Part shown: positions 41,478 to 51,888 of the stretch, piece by piece
Numbering within the stretch: the stretch's first letter is position 1
Layout of the letters: the number at the start of each line of letters is the position of its first letter
Assembly: GCF_027497235.1 (NCBI RefSeq)
Contig: NZ_CP114902.1
Location: 806,001 to 870,000 of the forward strand
DNA: 64,000 bases
Origin: Micromonospora sp. WMMD1128
GTDB taxonomy: Bacteria; Actinomycetota; Actinomycetes; Mycobacteriales; Micromonosporaceae
Direction: 5' to 3'
Program-made: the position numbers and the translations under genes
The notes under the pieces: model-generated
The model's input: only the letters and a program-made list of their open reading frames with translations
What the model was told of the DNA's origin: nothing
Database searches by the model: none

Positions 41478-42527
41478 ATGTGGCGAGGGCTGATCGAGGC
41501 GTACCGGGACCGGCTGCCGGTCACCGACGCCACTCCCGTCGTCACCCTGCACGAGGGGAACACGCCGCTGCTGCCGGCGCCGGTGCTCTCCGCCCGGGTC
41601 GGCGCGGACGTGTGGCTCAAGGTCGAGGGGGCGAACCCGACCGGCTCGTTCAAGGACCGCGGCATGACCGTCGCCGTCTCCAAGGCCGTCGAGGGCGGCG
41701 ACAAGGCGATCATCTGTGCCTCCACCGGCAACACCAGCGCCTCGGCCGCCGCGTACGCCGCCCGCGCCGGGATCACCTGCGCGGTGCTGGTGCCGCAGGG
41801 CAAGATCGCGTTGGGCAAGCTGGCCCAGGCGCTCGTGCACGGCGCGAAGCTGCTCCAGGTGCAGGGCAACTTCGACGACTGCCTGGCGATGGCCGGCAAG
41901 CTCGCCCAGGACTACCCGGTCGCGCTCGTCAACTCCGTGAACATCTACCGGCTGCACGGGCAGAAGACGGCCGCCTTCGAGATCGTCGAGGCGCTCGGCG
42001 ACGCGCCCGACATCCACTGCCTGCCGGTCGGCAACGCCGGCAACATCTCCGCGTACTGGATGGGCTACTCGGAGGACCTGCGCGACGGCAACGCCACGAA
42101 GACCCCCCGGATGTACGGCTTCCAAGCGGCCGGCGCGGCTCCGATCGTCACCGGTCAGATGGTGCCCGAGCCGTCGACCATCGCCACCGCCATCCGGATC
42201 GGCAACCCGGCGAGCTGGACCAAGGCTCTCGACGCGCGGGACGCCTCGGACGGGCTGATCTCGGCGGTCACCGACCGGGAGATCCTCGCCGCCTACCGGC
42301 TGCTGGCTCGCGAGGTGGGGGTCTTCGTCGAGCTGGGCAGCGCGGCAAGCGTGGCCGGCCTGCTCCAGCAGGCCGCCGACGGCCGGGTGCCGGCCGGCTC
42401 CCGGGTGGTGTGCACGGTCACCGGGCACGGCCTGAAGGACCCGGAGTGGGCCATCTCGACGGCTCCGGCGCCGCTGACCATCGCCAACGACGCCCTCGCC
42501 GCCGCCCGTTCGCTCGACCTGGCCTGA
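41478..42527 (+). CDS. thrC: Threonine synthase
   Basis: 349 residues, fold II PLP enzyme turning phosphohomoserine into threonine. PLP Lys59 is in GSFKDRGMT, with phosphate-binding [15 protein letters not shown] and [16 protein letters not shown] 41478 has AGGAG 7 bases upstream and gives the short actinobacterial length. In many relatives thrB follows directly; here three transport/envelope genes intervene. Confidence 0.95.
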   Translation: MWRGLIEAYRDRLPVTDATPVVTLHEGNTPLLPAPVLSARVGADVWLKVEGANPTGSFKDRGMTVAVSKAVEGGDKAIICASTGNTSASAAAYAARAGITCAVLVPQGKIALGKLAQALVHGAKLLQVQGNFDDCLAMAGKLAQDYPVALVNSVNIYRLHGQKTAAFEIVEALGDAPDIHCLPVGNAGNISAYWMGYSEDLRDGNATKTPRMYGFQAAGAAPIVTGQMVPEPSTIATAIRIGNPASWTKALDARDASDGLISAVTDREILAAYRLLAREVGVFVELGSAASVAGLLQQAADGRVPAGSRVVCTVTGHGLKDPEWAISTAPAPLTIANDALAAARSLDLA

Positions 42528-42665
42528 GGCCACCGGGCCGTCGTGCCCGGGCGTGGAACGGTCACGCGGCGCGAAAGCGGGAGCGGCGCCCGGCGTGCCG
42601 GGGTGCGTGCCGGGAGCGCGATCGCGTGCGGCAGACTCTGAGCACACCCGTTGGACCCCTCCTCA

Positions 42666-42681
42666 GGAGTTGAGTAACTCC
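42666..42681 (+). promoter_or_regulatory. Hairpin over the ribosome site of the RND pump
   Basis: GGAGTT-gagt-AACTCC pairs the GGAG ribosome site (42666-42669) 1 base before the ATG at 42683. Folding would hide the site, a possible translational control. Confidence 0.4.
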
Positions 42682-42682
42682 C

Positions 42683-45600
42683 ATGTCGCTGCTCGCCAGA
42701 TTCAGTCTTGCCAACCGGGGCCTGATCGCCCTGATCGCGTTGGTGACCGCGGCGTTCGGGGCGTTCGCCGTGCCGTCGCTGAAACAGCAGCTGCTGCCGT
42801 CGCTTGAGTTCCCCGCCGCGTTCATCGTGGCGCCGTACCCGGGTGCGGCGCCGGAGATCGTCGAGTCCCAGGTCGCCGAGCCGATCGAGAACAGCCTCCA
42901 GGGCATTCCGGGGCTGGAGAAGGTGACGTCCACCTCCCGTGAGGGCGCGGCCACCGTCCAGGTGCAGTACGAGTTCGGCACCGACCTGGGCGACGTGGTC
43001 AACAAGATGGAGACCGCGCTCAACCGGGCCCAGCTCCCGGAGGGCGTCGACCCGCAGGTGATCGCCGGCAGCACGGACGACCTGCCCGCCGTGGTGGTCG
43101 CCGCGACCGGCGACGGCGACGAGCGGGCGCTGGCGGAGAAGCTGCGCGCCACCGTCGTACCGGAGCTGGAGGGGTTGGACGGGGTCCGCTCGGTGGACGT
43201 CACCGGCACCCGGGACCAGGTGGTCACGGTCACGCCTGACCCGGCGAAGCTGGCCGCCGCCCAGGTGGCGCCGACCGCGATCGCGGCGGCGTTGAAGACC
43301 AACGGGGTGGCGGTGCCGGCCGGCGCGCTCGCCGACGGCGACCGCTCGCTGCCGGTGCAGGTCGGCACGCCGATCCGCACCCTGGACGACCTGCGCGGCA
43401 TCGTGCTCACCACCGCGCCGGCGACCCCGGTACGCCTCGGCGACGTGGCCCGGGTGGAGCAGCAGCTCGCCCCGGCGACGTCGTTCACCCGCACCAACGG
43501 CAAGCCGAGCCTCGGTATCGCGGTCACCGCGAGCCCGGACGGCAACGCGGTCGGCATCTCGCACGACATCCGCGACCGCCTGGACGAGCTGAAGGCCGCC
43601 TCCGGCGCGGAGCTGACCGTGGTCTTCGACCAGGCCCCGTTCGTCGAGCGGTCCATCGAGAGTCTCACCACCGAGGGCCTGCTCGGGCTGCTGATGGCCG
43701 TGGTGGTGATCCTGGTCTTCCTGCTCTCGATCCGGTCCACCGTGGTCACCGCCGTCTCGATCCCGCTGTCGGTGCTGGTCGCGCTGATCGTGCTCTGGGC
43801 CGGCGACTACTCGCTGAACCTGCTCACGTTGGGCGCGTTGACCATCGCGGTCGGCCGGGTGGTCGACGACTCCATCGTGGTGCTGGAGAACATCAAGCGG
43901 CACCTGGAGTACGGCGAGCCGAAACGGGAGGCGATCCTCACCGCAGTCCGTGAGGTGGCCGGTGCGGTGACCGCGTCCACGCTCACCACGGTCGCCGTGT
44001 TCGCGCCGATCGCTCTGGTGGGCGGGTTCGTCGGGCAGCTCTTCGCGCCGTTCGCGATCACCGTGACGGTGGCCCTGCTCGCCTCGCTGCTGGTGTCGCT
44101 GACGGTGATCCCGGTGCTCGCCTACTGGTTCCTGCGGCCGGGTCGCGGCGCGGGCGACGAGGCCGCCCACCGGGCCGCCGAGGAGAAGGAGCTGCGCAGC
44201 CCGCTCCAGCGGGCGTACCTGCCGGTGATCGGCTTCGCCACCCGCTCCCGGAAAAGCCGGTGGGCCACCGTGGCGCTCGGCCTGCTGGTGCTGCTGGGCA
44301 CGTTCGGCCTGGCCCAGAAGCTGGAGACCAACTTCCTGGACGACTCCGGCCAGGACACGCTCGCGATCCGGCAGGAGATGCCGGCCGGCACCGGGCTCGC
44401 CGGCACCGACCGGGCCGCCGCCCGCGTCGAGGAGGTGCTGCGGCGTACGCCCGGGGTGGAGACCTACCAGGTCAGCGCCGGTGGTGGGGACAACCCGTTC
44501 GCCGGCGGCGGCAGCGACCAGGCGTCCTGGTCGCTGGCGCTCTCCGACGACACCGACGCCGCGGCCGTGCGTGAGGTGCTGCGCAAGGAGTTCGACGGGC
44601 TCGGCCCGGACGTCGGCGAGCTGACCTTCGGCGGCGGGCAGAACGCCTCCGCCAACCAGGTCGAGGTGGTGGTGCAGGCCGCCGACCAGGAGACGCTGGC
44701 CCGGGCGGCGGAGCAGGTGCGGGCCGCGATGGCCGGCACCGCCGGCGTCGAGGACGTCACCACCGGCCTGGCCACCCGGGTGCCCCGGGTCGAGGTGACG
44801 GTGGACCGGGTGGCCGCGGCCCGCGCGGGTCTGACCGAGGCGGCCGTGGGGCAGCTCGTCGCGCAGACCTACCGGGGGGCGCCGCTCGGCCAGGTGACGC
44901 TCGACGGCACGGCGCAGAACGTGGTGTTGAGCAGCGGGGCCCGGCCGCCGGTGAGCGTGGACGAGCTGCGGGCGCTGCGGGTGGGCGCGGTGCCGCTGGA
45001 CGCGATCGCGGACGTCAACCAGGTCGACGGACCGCAGCAGGTGACCCGGATCGACGGTGAGCGCAGCGTCTCGGTGACCGGCACGGCCACCGGCTCGAAC
45101 CTCGGGGCCACCACGCAGGAGTTGCAGAAGAAGCTGGACGCGCTGGACGTGCCGGGCGCCACGTACGTGATCGGTGGGGTGAGCGCCGACCAGGCGGACG
45201 CGTTCGCCGACCTCGGCCTGGCCGTGCTGGCCGCCATCGCGATCGTCTTCCTGATCATGGTGGCCACGTTCCGCAGCCTGACGCAGGCGCTGATCCTGCT
45301 GATCTCGGTGCCGTTCGCGGCGACCGGGGCGATCGCGCTGCTGCTGGCCACCGGGACGCCGCTGGGCGTGCCGGCGCTGATCGGTGTGCTCATGCTCGTC
45401 GGCATCGTGGTGACGAACGCGATCGTGCTGCTCGACCTGATCAACCAGTACCGGGCGCGAGGCATGAGCGTGACCGAGGCCGTGGTCGAGGGCGGTCGAC
45501 GTCGGCTGCGGCCGATCCTGATGACCGCGGTGGCGACCGTGTTCGCGCTGCTGCCGATGGCGTTCGGGCTGACCGGCGAGGGCGGCTTCATCTCCAAGCC

Positions 45601-45919
45601 GCTGGCCGTCGTGGTGATCGGCGGCCTGCTCAGCTCGACGCTGTTGACGCTGGTGCTGGTGCCGACGCTCTACACGATGGTGGAGCACACGAAGGGGTCG
45701 CTGCGGGACCGCCGTCGCGGCGGCGTGGCCCCGGTCGAGCCGGCCGAGCCCGAGGCCCCGGTCGAGGCCCCGGCGCCGGAACCGGTGACCGTCGGTGGCG
45801 GAGACGGCCCGGCCGCGCCGCCGGCCCGCCCGTCCGGGGCGTTGATCGACGGTACGGACCAGTTCGAGGTGCTCCGCCTCCCCAAGAGCCGCCGGTCCCC
45901 CCTCCCCCCGACCGAGTGA
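42683..45919 (+). CDS. RND efflux transporter, AcrB/HAE1-type
   Basis: 1078 residues. The N-terminal TM1 (LIALIALVTAAFGAFAVPSL) is followed by a large pore domain; TM4 carries the proton-relay pattern (LTLGALTIAVGRVVDDSIVV, where two Asp are kept). A second half repeats this (LIGVLMLVGIVVTNAIVLLD), and a Pro/Glu-rich cytosolic tail ends the protein. It is much longer than MMPL proteins. In a Gram-positive cell it must act without an outer-membrane partner; no adaptor gene is adjacent. Lipids or drugs are plausible substrates. Confidence 0.88.
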   Translation: MSLLARFSLANRGLIALIALVTAAFGAFAVPSLKQQLLPSLEFPAAFIVAPYPGAAPEIVESQVAEPIENSLQGIPGLEKVTSTSREGAATVQVQYEFGTDLGDVVNKMETALNRAQLPEGVDPQVIAGSTDDLPAVVVAATGDGDERALAEKLRATVVPELEGLDGVRSVDVTGTRDQVVTVTPDPAKLAAAQVAPTAIAAALKTNGVAVPAGALADGDRSLPVQVGTPIRTLDDLRGIVLTTAPATPVRLGDVARVEQQLAPATSFTRTNGKPSLGIAVTASPDGNAVGISHDIRDRLDELKAASGAELTVVFDQAPFVERSIESLTTEGLLGLLMAVVVILVFLLSIRSTVVTAVSIPLSVLVALIVLWAGDYSLNLLTLGALTIAVGRVVDDSIVVLENIKRHLEYGEPKREAILTAVREVAGAVTASTLTTVAVFAPIALVGGFVGQLFAPFAITVTVALLASLLVSLTVIPVLAYWFLRPGRGAGDEAAHRAAEEKELRSPLQRAYLPVIGFATRSRKSRWATVALGLLVLLGTFGLAQKLETNFLDDSGQDTLAIRQEMPAGTGLAGTDRAAARVEEVLRRTPGVETYQVSAGGGDNPFAGGGSDQASWSLALSDDTDAAAVREVLRKEFDGLGPDVGELTFGGGQNASANQVEVVVQAADQETLARAAEQVRAAMAGTAGVEDVTTGLATRVPRVEVTVDRVAAARAGLTEAAVGQLVAQTYRGAPLGQVTLDGTAQNVVLSSGARPPVSVDELRALRVGAVPLDAIADVNQVDGPQQVTRIDGERSVSVTGTATGSNLGATTQELQKKLDALDVPGATYVIGGVSADQADAFADLGLAVLAAIAIVFLIMVATFRSLTQALILLISVPFAATGAIALLLATGTPLGVPALIGVLMLVGIVVTNAIVLLDLINQYRARGMSVTEAVVEGGRRRLRPILMTAVATVFALLPMAFGLTGEGGFISKPLAVVVIGGLLSSTLLTLVLVPTLYTMVEHTKGSLRDRRRGGVAPVEPAEPEAPVEAPAPEPVTVGGGDGPAAPPARPSGALIDGTDQFEVLRLPKSRRSPLPPTE

Positions 45920-45977
45920 AAGGAGGGGGCCCCGCTTAACGCTTCCGGTATAGGCGGGGCCCCCGCTTAACAACCTC
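45916..45977. repeat. GGGGGCCCC dispersed element, copy 5
   Basis: gtgaaaggagggggcccc ... ggcggggcccccgcttaac, middle gcttaacgcttccggtata. It starts at the TGA stop of the RND gene; this copy lies between genes in the same direction. Confidence 0.85.
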
Positions 45978-46056
45978 CCCCCGCTCGGGGCCACGCCGAG
46001 CCGCACCCGGACGGTACGCTCGGTGAGCTGGTGCCTACTCGGGGTGCGGGGGCGCG

Positions 46057-46878
46057 ATGGTGGACGGCGCGGGCCGATGGGGTCGGCGGACGCTGCTGCG
46101 CCGGTCCGCGCTGCTGCTCGGCGGTGCCGCCCTGGGCTCGGCCGCCACGCTGGAGAGCACCTGGGTGGCCGACCGTCGGCTCCCGTTGGCCGGCGGCCCG
46201 GCCAGCGCCACCCTCGGCAGTCGTCGCCAGAACGTCGGTGCCGGCGGCGTGCAGGTGGTCTGGGGCGTCCGGACCAGCACGCCGCTGGTGGCGTTGACGT
46301 TCGACGACGGGCCCCGGCCACAGTGGACGCCGATGGTGTTGGACACCTTGGCCGAGCACCGGGTGCCGGCCACCTTCTTCCTGGTCGGCGAGCGGGCCCG
46401 CCGGCACGCCGCGCTGGTGCGGGGCCGGATGGGCGGGCACGAGGTGGGCAACCACAGCTGGGCGCACCACGACCTCGCCCGGATGGACGCCGCCGCCGTG
46501 CACGACGACCTGAGTCGCAGCCACGACGCGATCACCGCGGCCACCGGGGCGGCGCCCCGGCTGCTCCGCCCGCCCTGGGGGCACCTGGGCGGGGCGGTGC
46601 TGTACACGGCGGCCCAACTGGACTACCGGGTGGTGCTCTGGACGCTGCAGATGGTCGAGGGCGAGTTCCCGCACGACCCGGCCGGACACGCCCGGCGGAT
46701 CGTCGGCGACGTCCGGCCCGGCACCATCCTGCTCGGCCACGACGTCGGCGACGAGCGGCGGCTGGTCGCGCTCCGCGGCCTGCCCGACATGATCGCCGGG
46801 CTGCGCGCCCAGGGCTACACCTTCGTCACGGTCTCCGACCTGCTGCGCCGAGCACCGGCCCCGGGGGCGGCCCGGTAG
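46057..46878 (+). CDS. Exported polysaccharide deacetylase (NodB domain)
   Basis: 273 residues. A twin-arginine-like leader (GRRTLLRRSALLLGGAALG) precedes the NodB domain: motif 1 TFDDGP with catalytic Asp pair, motif 2 HSWAHHD for zinc, motif 3 RPPWG, and motif 5 ILLGHD. It removes N- or O-acetyl groups from cell-wall or foreign glycans. It lies between the RND pump and an MFS gene; the GTG of the latter is 10 bases downstream, so these two are likely one operon. Confidence 0.87.
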   Translation: MVDGAGRWGRRTLLRRSALLLGGAALGSAATLESTWVADRRLPLAGGPASATLGSRRQNVGAGGVQVVWGVRTSTPLVALTFDDGPRPQWTPMVLDTLAEHRVPATFFLVGERARRHAALVRGRMGGHEVGNHSWAHHDLARMDAAAVHDDLSRSHDAITAATGAAPRLLRPPWGHLGGAVLYTAAQLDYRVVLWTLQMVEGEFPHDPAGHARRIVGDVRPGTILLGHDVGDERRLVALRGLPDMIAGLRAQGYTFVTVSDLLRRAPAPGAAR

Positions 46879-46887
46879 GGTGCCGGC

Positions 46888-48120
46888 GTGCCACCCACCC
46901 TCTCGGTCCTCGTCCGCAACCGTGACTTCCGGCACCTGTTCCTCGCCGAGCTGGTGGTCTTCGGCGCCGACTGGTTCGTCATGGTGCCGCTGCTGGTGCT
47001 CCTGCCGGCCCTGACCGGCAGCGGGGTCTGGGGAGCGCTGGTGCTGGCCGTGGACACCGGCACCACCGCGCTGCTTCTTCCGTACGCCGGCACCGTGGCC
47101 GACCGGTTCGACCGCCGCCGGGTCATGATGGCGGCCAATGTGGCCGCGCTCGCCGGCATCCTGCTGCTGCTCGGCGTCCGGAGCGCCGGTACGGCGTGGC
47201 TGGCGCTGGTGTCGATCGCGATCGTGGCGGTGGCGAAGGCGTTCTACTCGCCGGCCGCCCAGGCCGCCCTGCCCAATGTGGTCGATCCGGCCGACCTGGC
47301 GTCGGCCAACGCGGTCGCCGGCTCGGCCTGGGGCACGATGACCGTGGTCGGCGCCTCGCTCGGCGGCATCCTGAGCGCCGCGGCCGGCCCGTACGCCAGC
47401 TTCTGGGTGGCCGCCGTGGGCCTGGTCGGGGCGGCGGTGCTGGCCGCGCTGATCCGCCGTCCCCTCCAGGCGCCCAGGGACCCGGCGGCGACGGCGCCGC
47501 GTGCCGCGGCGGCGATCCGGGAGGCGCTCGGCTACATCGCCCACCGGCCGCGTGTGCTCGCGCTGGTGACGGTGAAGTCGGCGGTCGGTCTGGGCAACGG
47601 TGTGCTTACCGTGTTCCCGCTGCTCGCCGCCGTGTACGGGGTCGGCCCGGCCGGGGCCGGCCTGCTGTTCGCCGCGCGGGGGGCCGGGGCGCTCGTCGGC
47701 CCGATCCTGATGCGCCGGGTGCTCAGCAACCGGGCCTGGCTGCTCACCGGCCTGGCGCTGTCCATGTCGATGTACGGCCTGGCCTACCTCGGCGCCTCGG
47801 TGGTGTCCTGGTTTCCGCTGGTGCTGGTCCTGGTTTTCCTGGCCCACCTGGGTGGCGGCAGCAACTGGGTGCTGTCCAACTACGCCCTTCAGGGTGAGGT
47901 TCCGGACCGGCTGCGCGGGCGGGTCTTCGCGACCGACATGATGCTGGCGACGCTCGCCATCGCGGTCAGCCAACTTGTGGTGGCGCTCGTGGTGGACCGG
48001 GTGGACGAGCGCACCGTGCTGGCCGGCTGCGGGCTCGTCACGGTCGTCTACGCGGTCGGTTGGCGGTTCGCCACCCGACGCCTCTCGCTCACCGACCCGG
48101 CCCTGGACCGGGCCGGCTGA
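46888..48120 (+). CDS. MFS transporter
   Basis: 410 residues with about 12 TM helices. The A-like loop motif GTVADRFDRRRVMM sits between TM2 and TM3 and the central loop is basic. LLFAARGAGALVGPILMRRV and GGSNWVLSNYALQGEVPDRL are typical of the EntS/MFS_3 group of exporters of siderophores or small metabolites. GTG 46888 is close to the deacetylase stop. The substrate is unknown. Confidence 0.83.
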   Translation: MPPTLSVLVRNRDFRHLFLAELVVFGADWFVMVPLLVLLPALTGSGVWGALVLAVDTGTTALLLPYAGTVADRFDRRRVMMAANVAALAGILLLLGVRSAGTAWLALVSIAIVAVAKAFYSPAAQAALPNVVDPADLASANAVAGSAWGTMTVVGASLGGILSAAAGPYASFWVAAVGLVGAAVLAALIRRPLQAPRDPAATAPRAAAAIREALGYIAHRPRVLALVTVKSAVGLGNGVLTVFPLLAAVYGVGPAGAGLLFAARGAGALVGPILMRRVLSNRAWLLTGLALSMSMYGLAYLGASVVSWFPLVLVLVFLAHLGGGSNWVLSNYALQGEVPDRLRGRVFATDMMLATLAIAVSQLVVALVVDRVDERTVLAGCGLVTVVYAVGWRFATRRLSLTDPALDRAG

Positions 48121-48185
48121 CCGGCCGGTCCCACGCTGCGGGCGGTCCGGCGGGTGTTGTCGGGGTCAGGCCCTAGCATGAGCCG

Positions 48186-49088
48186 GTGCCGACGACTTTC
48201 GCCCCCGGCCCGGTCCGGGTCCGGGTGCCCGCGACGAGCGCCAATCTCGGCCCCGGCTTCGACGCGCTCGGGCTGGCTCTCGGCCGTCACGACGACGTGA
48301 CGGCCGAGGTGACCGATGACGGCGTACGGGTGGTGGTCACCGGCGAGGGCGCCGGTGAGCTGCCGGCGGACGACCGGCACCTGGTCGTGACCGCCATGCG
48401 GGCCACGTTCGACGTGCTCGGCGCGCAGCCCGCCGGCCTGGCCCTGGAGTGCGTCAACCGGATCCCGCAGGCCCGAGGTCTCGGTTCGTCCTCGGCGGCG
48501 ATCGTGGCCGGGGTGCTGGCGGCCCGCGCGCTCGTGGTCGACGGCGGGCGGCGGCTGGACGACGAGGCCGTGCTGCGGCTGGCGGCGGAGTTGGAGGGTC
48601 ATCCGGACAATGTGGCGCCGTGCCTGCTCGGCGGCTTCACGATCGCCTGGACGGAGCCGACCGGGGCCCGCGCGGTGTCGTTGCCGGTGGCGCCTGCCGT
48701 CCGCCCCACCGTCTTCGTGCCGGCGGAGCGGGGGCTGACCTCGGTGGCCCGGGCCGCCCTGCCGGCCACCGTGCCGCACGCCGACGCGGCGTCCAACGCG
48801 GGCCGGGCCGCGTTGCTTGTGCACGCGCTGACCACCGATCCGGCGCTGTTGCTGCCGGCCACCGTCGACCGTCTGCACCAGGAGCAGCGGGCGCCGGGCA
48901 TGCCCGACACCGCCCGACTGGTCGCTGAGCTGCGTGGGGCCGGTGTGGCGGCGGTGGTCAGTGGGGCCGGTCCGACCGTGTTGGCGCTCTCCGACGTGCC
49001 GGCCGGGTTCGAGGCGGGAACAGATTGGCGCCGTTGGGAGTTGCCGACAGATGTCAGCGGAGCCCGGGTTTTCCGGGGTACACTTTGA
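48186..49088 (+). CDS. thrB: Homoserine kinase
   Basis: 300 residues of the GHMP kinases. It has N-terminal VRVPATSANLGPGFDALGLA, ATP loop IPQARGLGSSSAAI and a C-terminal GAGPTVLAL motif. It phosphorylates homoserine for ThrC. GTG 48186 is chosen since the conserved N-terminus begins soon after. It is separated from hom-thrC by about 5.6 kb and sits just before rho, as in related genomes. Its TGA lies in a TTGACA sequence. Confidence 0.94.
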   Translation: MPTTFAPGPVRVRVPATSANLGPGFDALGLALGRHDDVTAEVTDDGVRVVVTGEGAGELPADDRHLVVTAMRATFDVLGAQPAGLALECVNRIPQARGLGSSSAAIVAGVLAARALVVDGGRRLDDEAVLRLAAELEGHPDNVAPCLLGGFTIAWTEPTGARAVSLPVAPAVRPTVFVPAERGLTSVARAALPATVPHADAASNAGRAALLVHALTTDPALLLPATVDRLHQEQRAPGMPDTARLVAELRGAGVAAVVSGAGPTVLALSDVPAGFEAGTDWRRWELPTDVSGARVFRGTL

Positions 49089-49427
49089 CACGCCGAGCGG
49101 GACCCTGTTGCCGCAGGTCGGAAGAGTTGATTACGCTCTAGACCGAGCACAGCCGCGAAGCATGCGATCTTCCTGCGGTTCGGCGCACCCCCGAAGCTCT
49201 CGGCGGTCAGCCCGTCACCCCTGCCCAAGGCCCACGCCGCACCGCAGTTTCCACAGGTCGCCGCAGGCGGCGAGACCTGCTCACCGATGGTGGTGAGTCG
49301 GGAAACCGACCGGCTGCTGTGTTACAGACTCCCGCGACGCGTCCATGCGAGGCGGGTGCACCGAGGCCGCCCGGCCACCTGGTTCCACGACTCCGGGCAG
49401 CCCCGGCCTATCGAGGGAAGGAATCCA
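49089..49427 (+). promoter_or_regulatory. Leader region of rho
   Basis: 339 bases without a credible gene. A candidate promoter is TTGCCG (49108-49113), 18 bases, TACGCT (49132-49137), giving a leader of about 285 bases. Long leaders before rho often serve Rho autoregulation. The open frame through 49287-49427 lacks coding look. TTGACA at 49085-49090 has no matching -10. Confidence 0.45.
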
Positions 49428-51623
49428 TTGAGCGACACCACCGACGTGACGTCGGATGTTTCCAACGTCGCTGGCGATGCCACCACCGCCGCTCCCACGC
49501 GCCGTCGGCGTAGCGGCACCGGCCTGTCGGCGATGCTGCTGCCGGAGCTCCAGAGCCTGGCCGCGTCGCTCGGCATCTCCGGTACGGCTCGCATGCGCAA
49601 GGGCGAGCTGATCAGTGCGATCACCGAGCGGCAGGGCGGCGCCGCCGCCGGAACCCCTCGACCACGGGCCGAGGTCGCGGCCGCGACCGCCCCCGCCCGC
49701 GAGGAGGTGCACGCCGAGGTCCACCAGGAGCGGGCCGAGGGCGAGCGTCGTCCCGCCGAACAGGCGCCGGTCGCTGAGGCGACCGAGGGTCGTACCCGGG
49801 GCCGCCGGAGCCGGGCCACCGCCGTGACCGCCGAGGCGCCGCGGCCGGCCGAGACGCGGGCCGAGGAGGCTCCCGTCGAGACCGGCGACCGGGTCGAGCG
49901 TGACCGGGTCGAGCGCGGCGGCGAGCGTGCTGAGCGCGGCGGTGACCGTGCTGAGCGCGGCGGCGAGCGTGCCGAAGGCGGCGGCGACCGTGCTGAGCGC
50001 GGCGAGCGCAACGACGGCCGGGGCCGCGAGCGTGCCGAGCGCGGCGGCGACCGCAACGACCGGAGCGAGCGCGCCGAGCGGGGCGACCGCGGTGACCGCA
50101 ACGACCGGGGTGACCGCAACGACCGGGGTGACCGCAACGACCGGGGTGACCGCAACGACCGGGGTGACCGCAACGACCGGGGTGACCGTGCCGAGCGGGG
50201 CGAGCGTAACGACCGGGGCGAGCGCGCCGAGCGGGGCGACCGCAACGACCGGAACGACCGCGGTGACCGCAACGACCGGGGTGACCGCAACGATCGCGGG
50301 GACCGTAACGACCGGGGCGACCGCAACGACCGGGGTCCGCGCGCCGAGCGTGACAACCGTGACGATGACGATGACGAGGGCGGCGGCCGGCGGGGGCGGC
50401 GCAGCCGGTTCCGGGACCGTCGGCGTGGCCGGGGCGAGCGGGGCGACGGCGACGGCGGTGGCGGTGGCCGCGAGCCGCAGGTGAGTGAGGACGACGTGCT
50501 CGTCCCGGTCGCCGGCATCATCGACGTGCTCGACAACTATGCCTTCGTCCGGACCACCGGCTACCTGGCCGGCCCGAACGACGTGTACGTCTCGATGTCC
50601 CAGATCAAGAAGTACGGCCTGCGCCGCGGTGACGCCATCACCGGCGCGGTGCGGGCGGCCCGCGACGGCGAGCAGCGGCGGGACAAGTACAACCCGCTGG
50701 TCCGGCTGGACACCATCAACGGCATGGAGCCGGACGAGGCGAAGCGCCGGCCGGAGTTCTACAAGCTCACCCCGCTCTATCCGCAGGAGCGACTGCGCCT
50801 GGAGACCGAGCCGCACATCCTGACCACCCGGGTCATCGACCTGGTGATGCCGATCGGCAAGGGGCAGCGGGCGCTCATCCAGTCGCCGCCGAAGGCGGGT
50901 AAGACGATGGTGTTGCAGGCGATCGCGAACGCGATCACCCGCAACAACCCGGAGTGCCACCTGATGGTGGTGCTGGTGGACGAGCGGCCCGAAGAGGTCA
51001 CCGACATGCAGCGGTCGATCAAGGGCGAGGTCATCGCGGCCACGTTCGACCGTCCGCCGCAGGACCACACCACGGTGGCCGAGCTGGCCATCGAGCGGGC
51101 GAAGCGGCTGGTCGAGCTGGGGCACGACGTGGTCGTCCTGCTCGACTCGGTGACGCGGCTCGGGCGGTCGTACAACCTGGCGGCACCGGCCAGCGGCCGG
51201 ATCATGTCGGGTGGTATCGACTCCACCGCGCTCTACCCGCCGAAGCGCTTCCTCGGCGCGGCCCGCAACATCGAGAACGGTGGCTCGCTGACCATCATCG
51301 CCACCGCGCTCGTGGAGACCGGTTCGATGGCGGACACGGTCATCTTCGAGGAGTTCAAGGGCACCGGCAACGCGGAGCTGAAGTTGGACCGGAAGATCGC
51401 GGACAAGCGCGTCTTCCCGGCGATCGACATCAACCCCACCGGCACCCGCAAGGAGGAGGTCCTCCTGGCGCCGGAGGAGCTGGTGATCATCCACAAGCTC
51501 CGCAAGGTGCTGCACTCGCTGGACTCGCAGGCGGCGCTCGACCTCCTGCTGGACCGGCTCAAGCAGTCGCGTACCAACATCGAGTTCCTGATGCAGATCG
51601 CGAAGTCCACGCCGGGCGAGTGA
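49428..51623 (+). CDS. rho: Transcription termination factor Rho
   Basis: 731 residues from TTG 49428-49430, which has GGGAAGGA 5-6 bases upstream. The N-terminal Rho_N helices ([27 protein letters not shown]) are split from the RNA-binding OB fold ([20 protein letters not shown]) by about 280 disordered residues rich in Arg, Asp, Gly and Asn. The hexameric ATPase has Walker A PPKAGKTM (Lys492), Walker [12 protein letters not shown] and the Q/R loops. The insertion is a known actinobacterial feature that aids action on GC-rich RNA; here it is repeat-expanded. Confidence 0.96.
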   Translation: MSDTTDVTSDVSNVAGDATTAAPTRRRRSGTGLSAMLLPELQSLAASLGISGTARMRKGELISAITERQGGAAAGTPRPRAEVAAATAPAREEVHAEVHQERAEGERRPAEQAPVAEATEGRTRGRRSRATAVTAEAPRPAETRAEEAPVETGDRVERDRVERGGERAERGGDRAERGGERAEGGGDRAERGERNDGRGRERAERGGDRNDRSERAERGDRGDRNDRGDRNDRGDRNDRGDRNDRGDRNDRGDRAERGERNDRGERAERGDRNDRNDRGDRNDRGDRNDRGDRNDRGDRNDRGPRAERDNRDDDDDEGGGRRGRRSRFRDRRRGRGERGDGDGGGGGREPQVSEDDVLVPVAGIIDVLDNYAFVRTTGYLAGPNDVYVSMSQIKKYGLRRGDAITGAVRAARDGEQRRDKYNPLVRLDTINGMEPDEAKRRPEFYKLTPLYPQERLRLETEPHILTTRVIDLVMPIGKGQRALIQSPPKAGKTMVLQAIANAITRNNPECHLMVVLVDERPEEVTDMQRSIKGEVIAATFDRPPQDHTTVAELAIERAKRLVELGHDVVVLLDSVTRLGRSYNLAAPASGRIMSGGIDSTALYPPKRFLGAARNIENGGSLTIIATALVETGSMADTVIFEEFKGTGNAELKLDRKIADKRVFPAIDINPTGTRKEEVLLAPEELVIIHKLRKVLHSLDSQAALDLLLDRLKQSRTNIEFLMQIAKSTPGE
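49900..50345 (+). repeat. In-frame tandem repeats in rho
   Basis: First [20 protein letters not shown] units (about 49905-50060), then 18-bp units encoding NDRGDR repeated about ten times (to 50340). The unit is near-identical at DNA level (aacgaccggggtgaccgc), so the copy number can slip without loss of frame. Confidence 0.85.
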
Positions 51624-51639
51624 GCTGACAGGTTCGCTG

Positions 51640-51672
51640 ACGAGGGGCACGGCCGACGGCCGTGCCCCTCGT
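51640..51672. terminator. Perfect 15-bp hairpin after rho
   Basis: acgaggggcacggcc / ggccgtgcccctcgt with a 3-nt loop begins 16 bases past the rho stop. No U tract follows. Confidence 0.8.
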
Positions 51673-51888
51673 CACATACCGGCCAGCGGGTGGGGGAGTG
51701 GGCGGGGACGGGGTGGGAATGCGGGAGTACGGGCGGGCGTTGTGGCGGGCGGACCTGCTGTGCCGGCCGGCCGACGCCCATGGCACACTGGTCAATCGGC
51801 CACCGGTTCCGGTTCACGCCCGAGCCCGTCGCGACGACGGGAACACCGACGGCGACCCGGCGACCACCCACGAAAGGACCGAGGCGAC

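Noticed and set aside
42293..46321. Very long leftward open frame (over 1300 codons) across the RND pump region
   Set aside because: Same cause: the rightward RND gene has clear TM helices and pump motifs, while the antisense product is low-complexity Arg/His/Gly.
49287..49427. In-frame upstream extension of rho
   Set aside because: Sequence is not Rho-like and TTG 49428 has a strong GGGAAGGA site.
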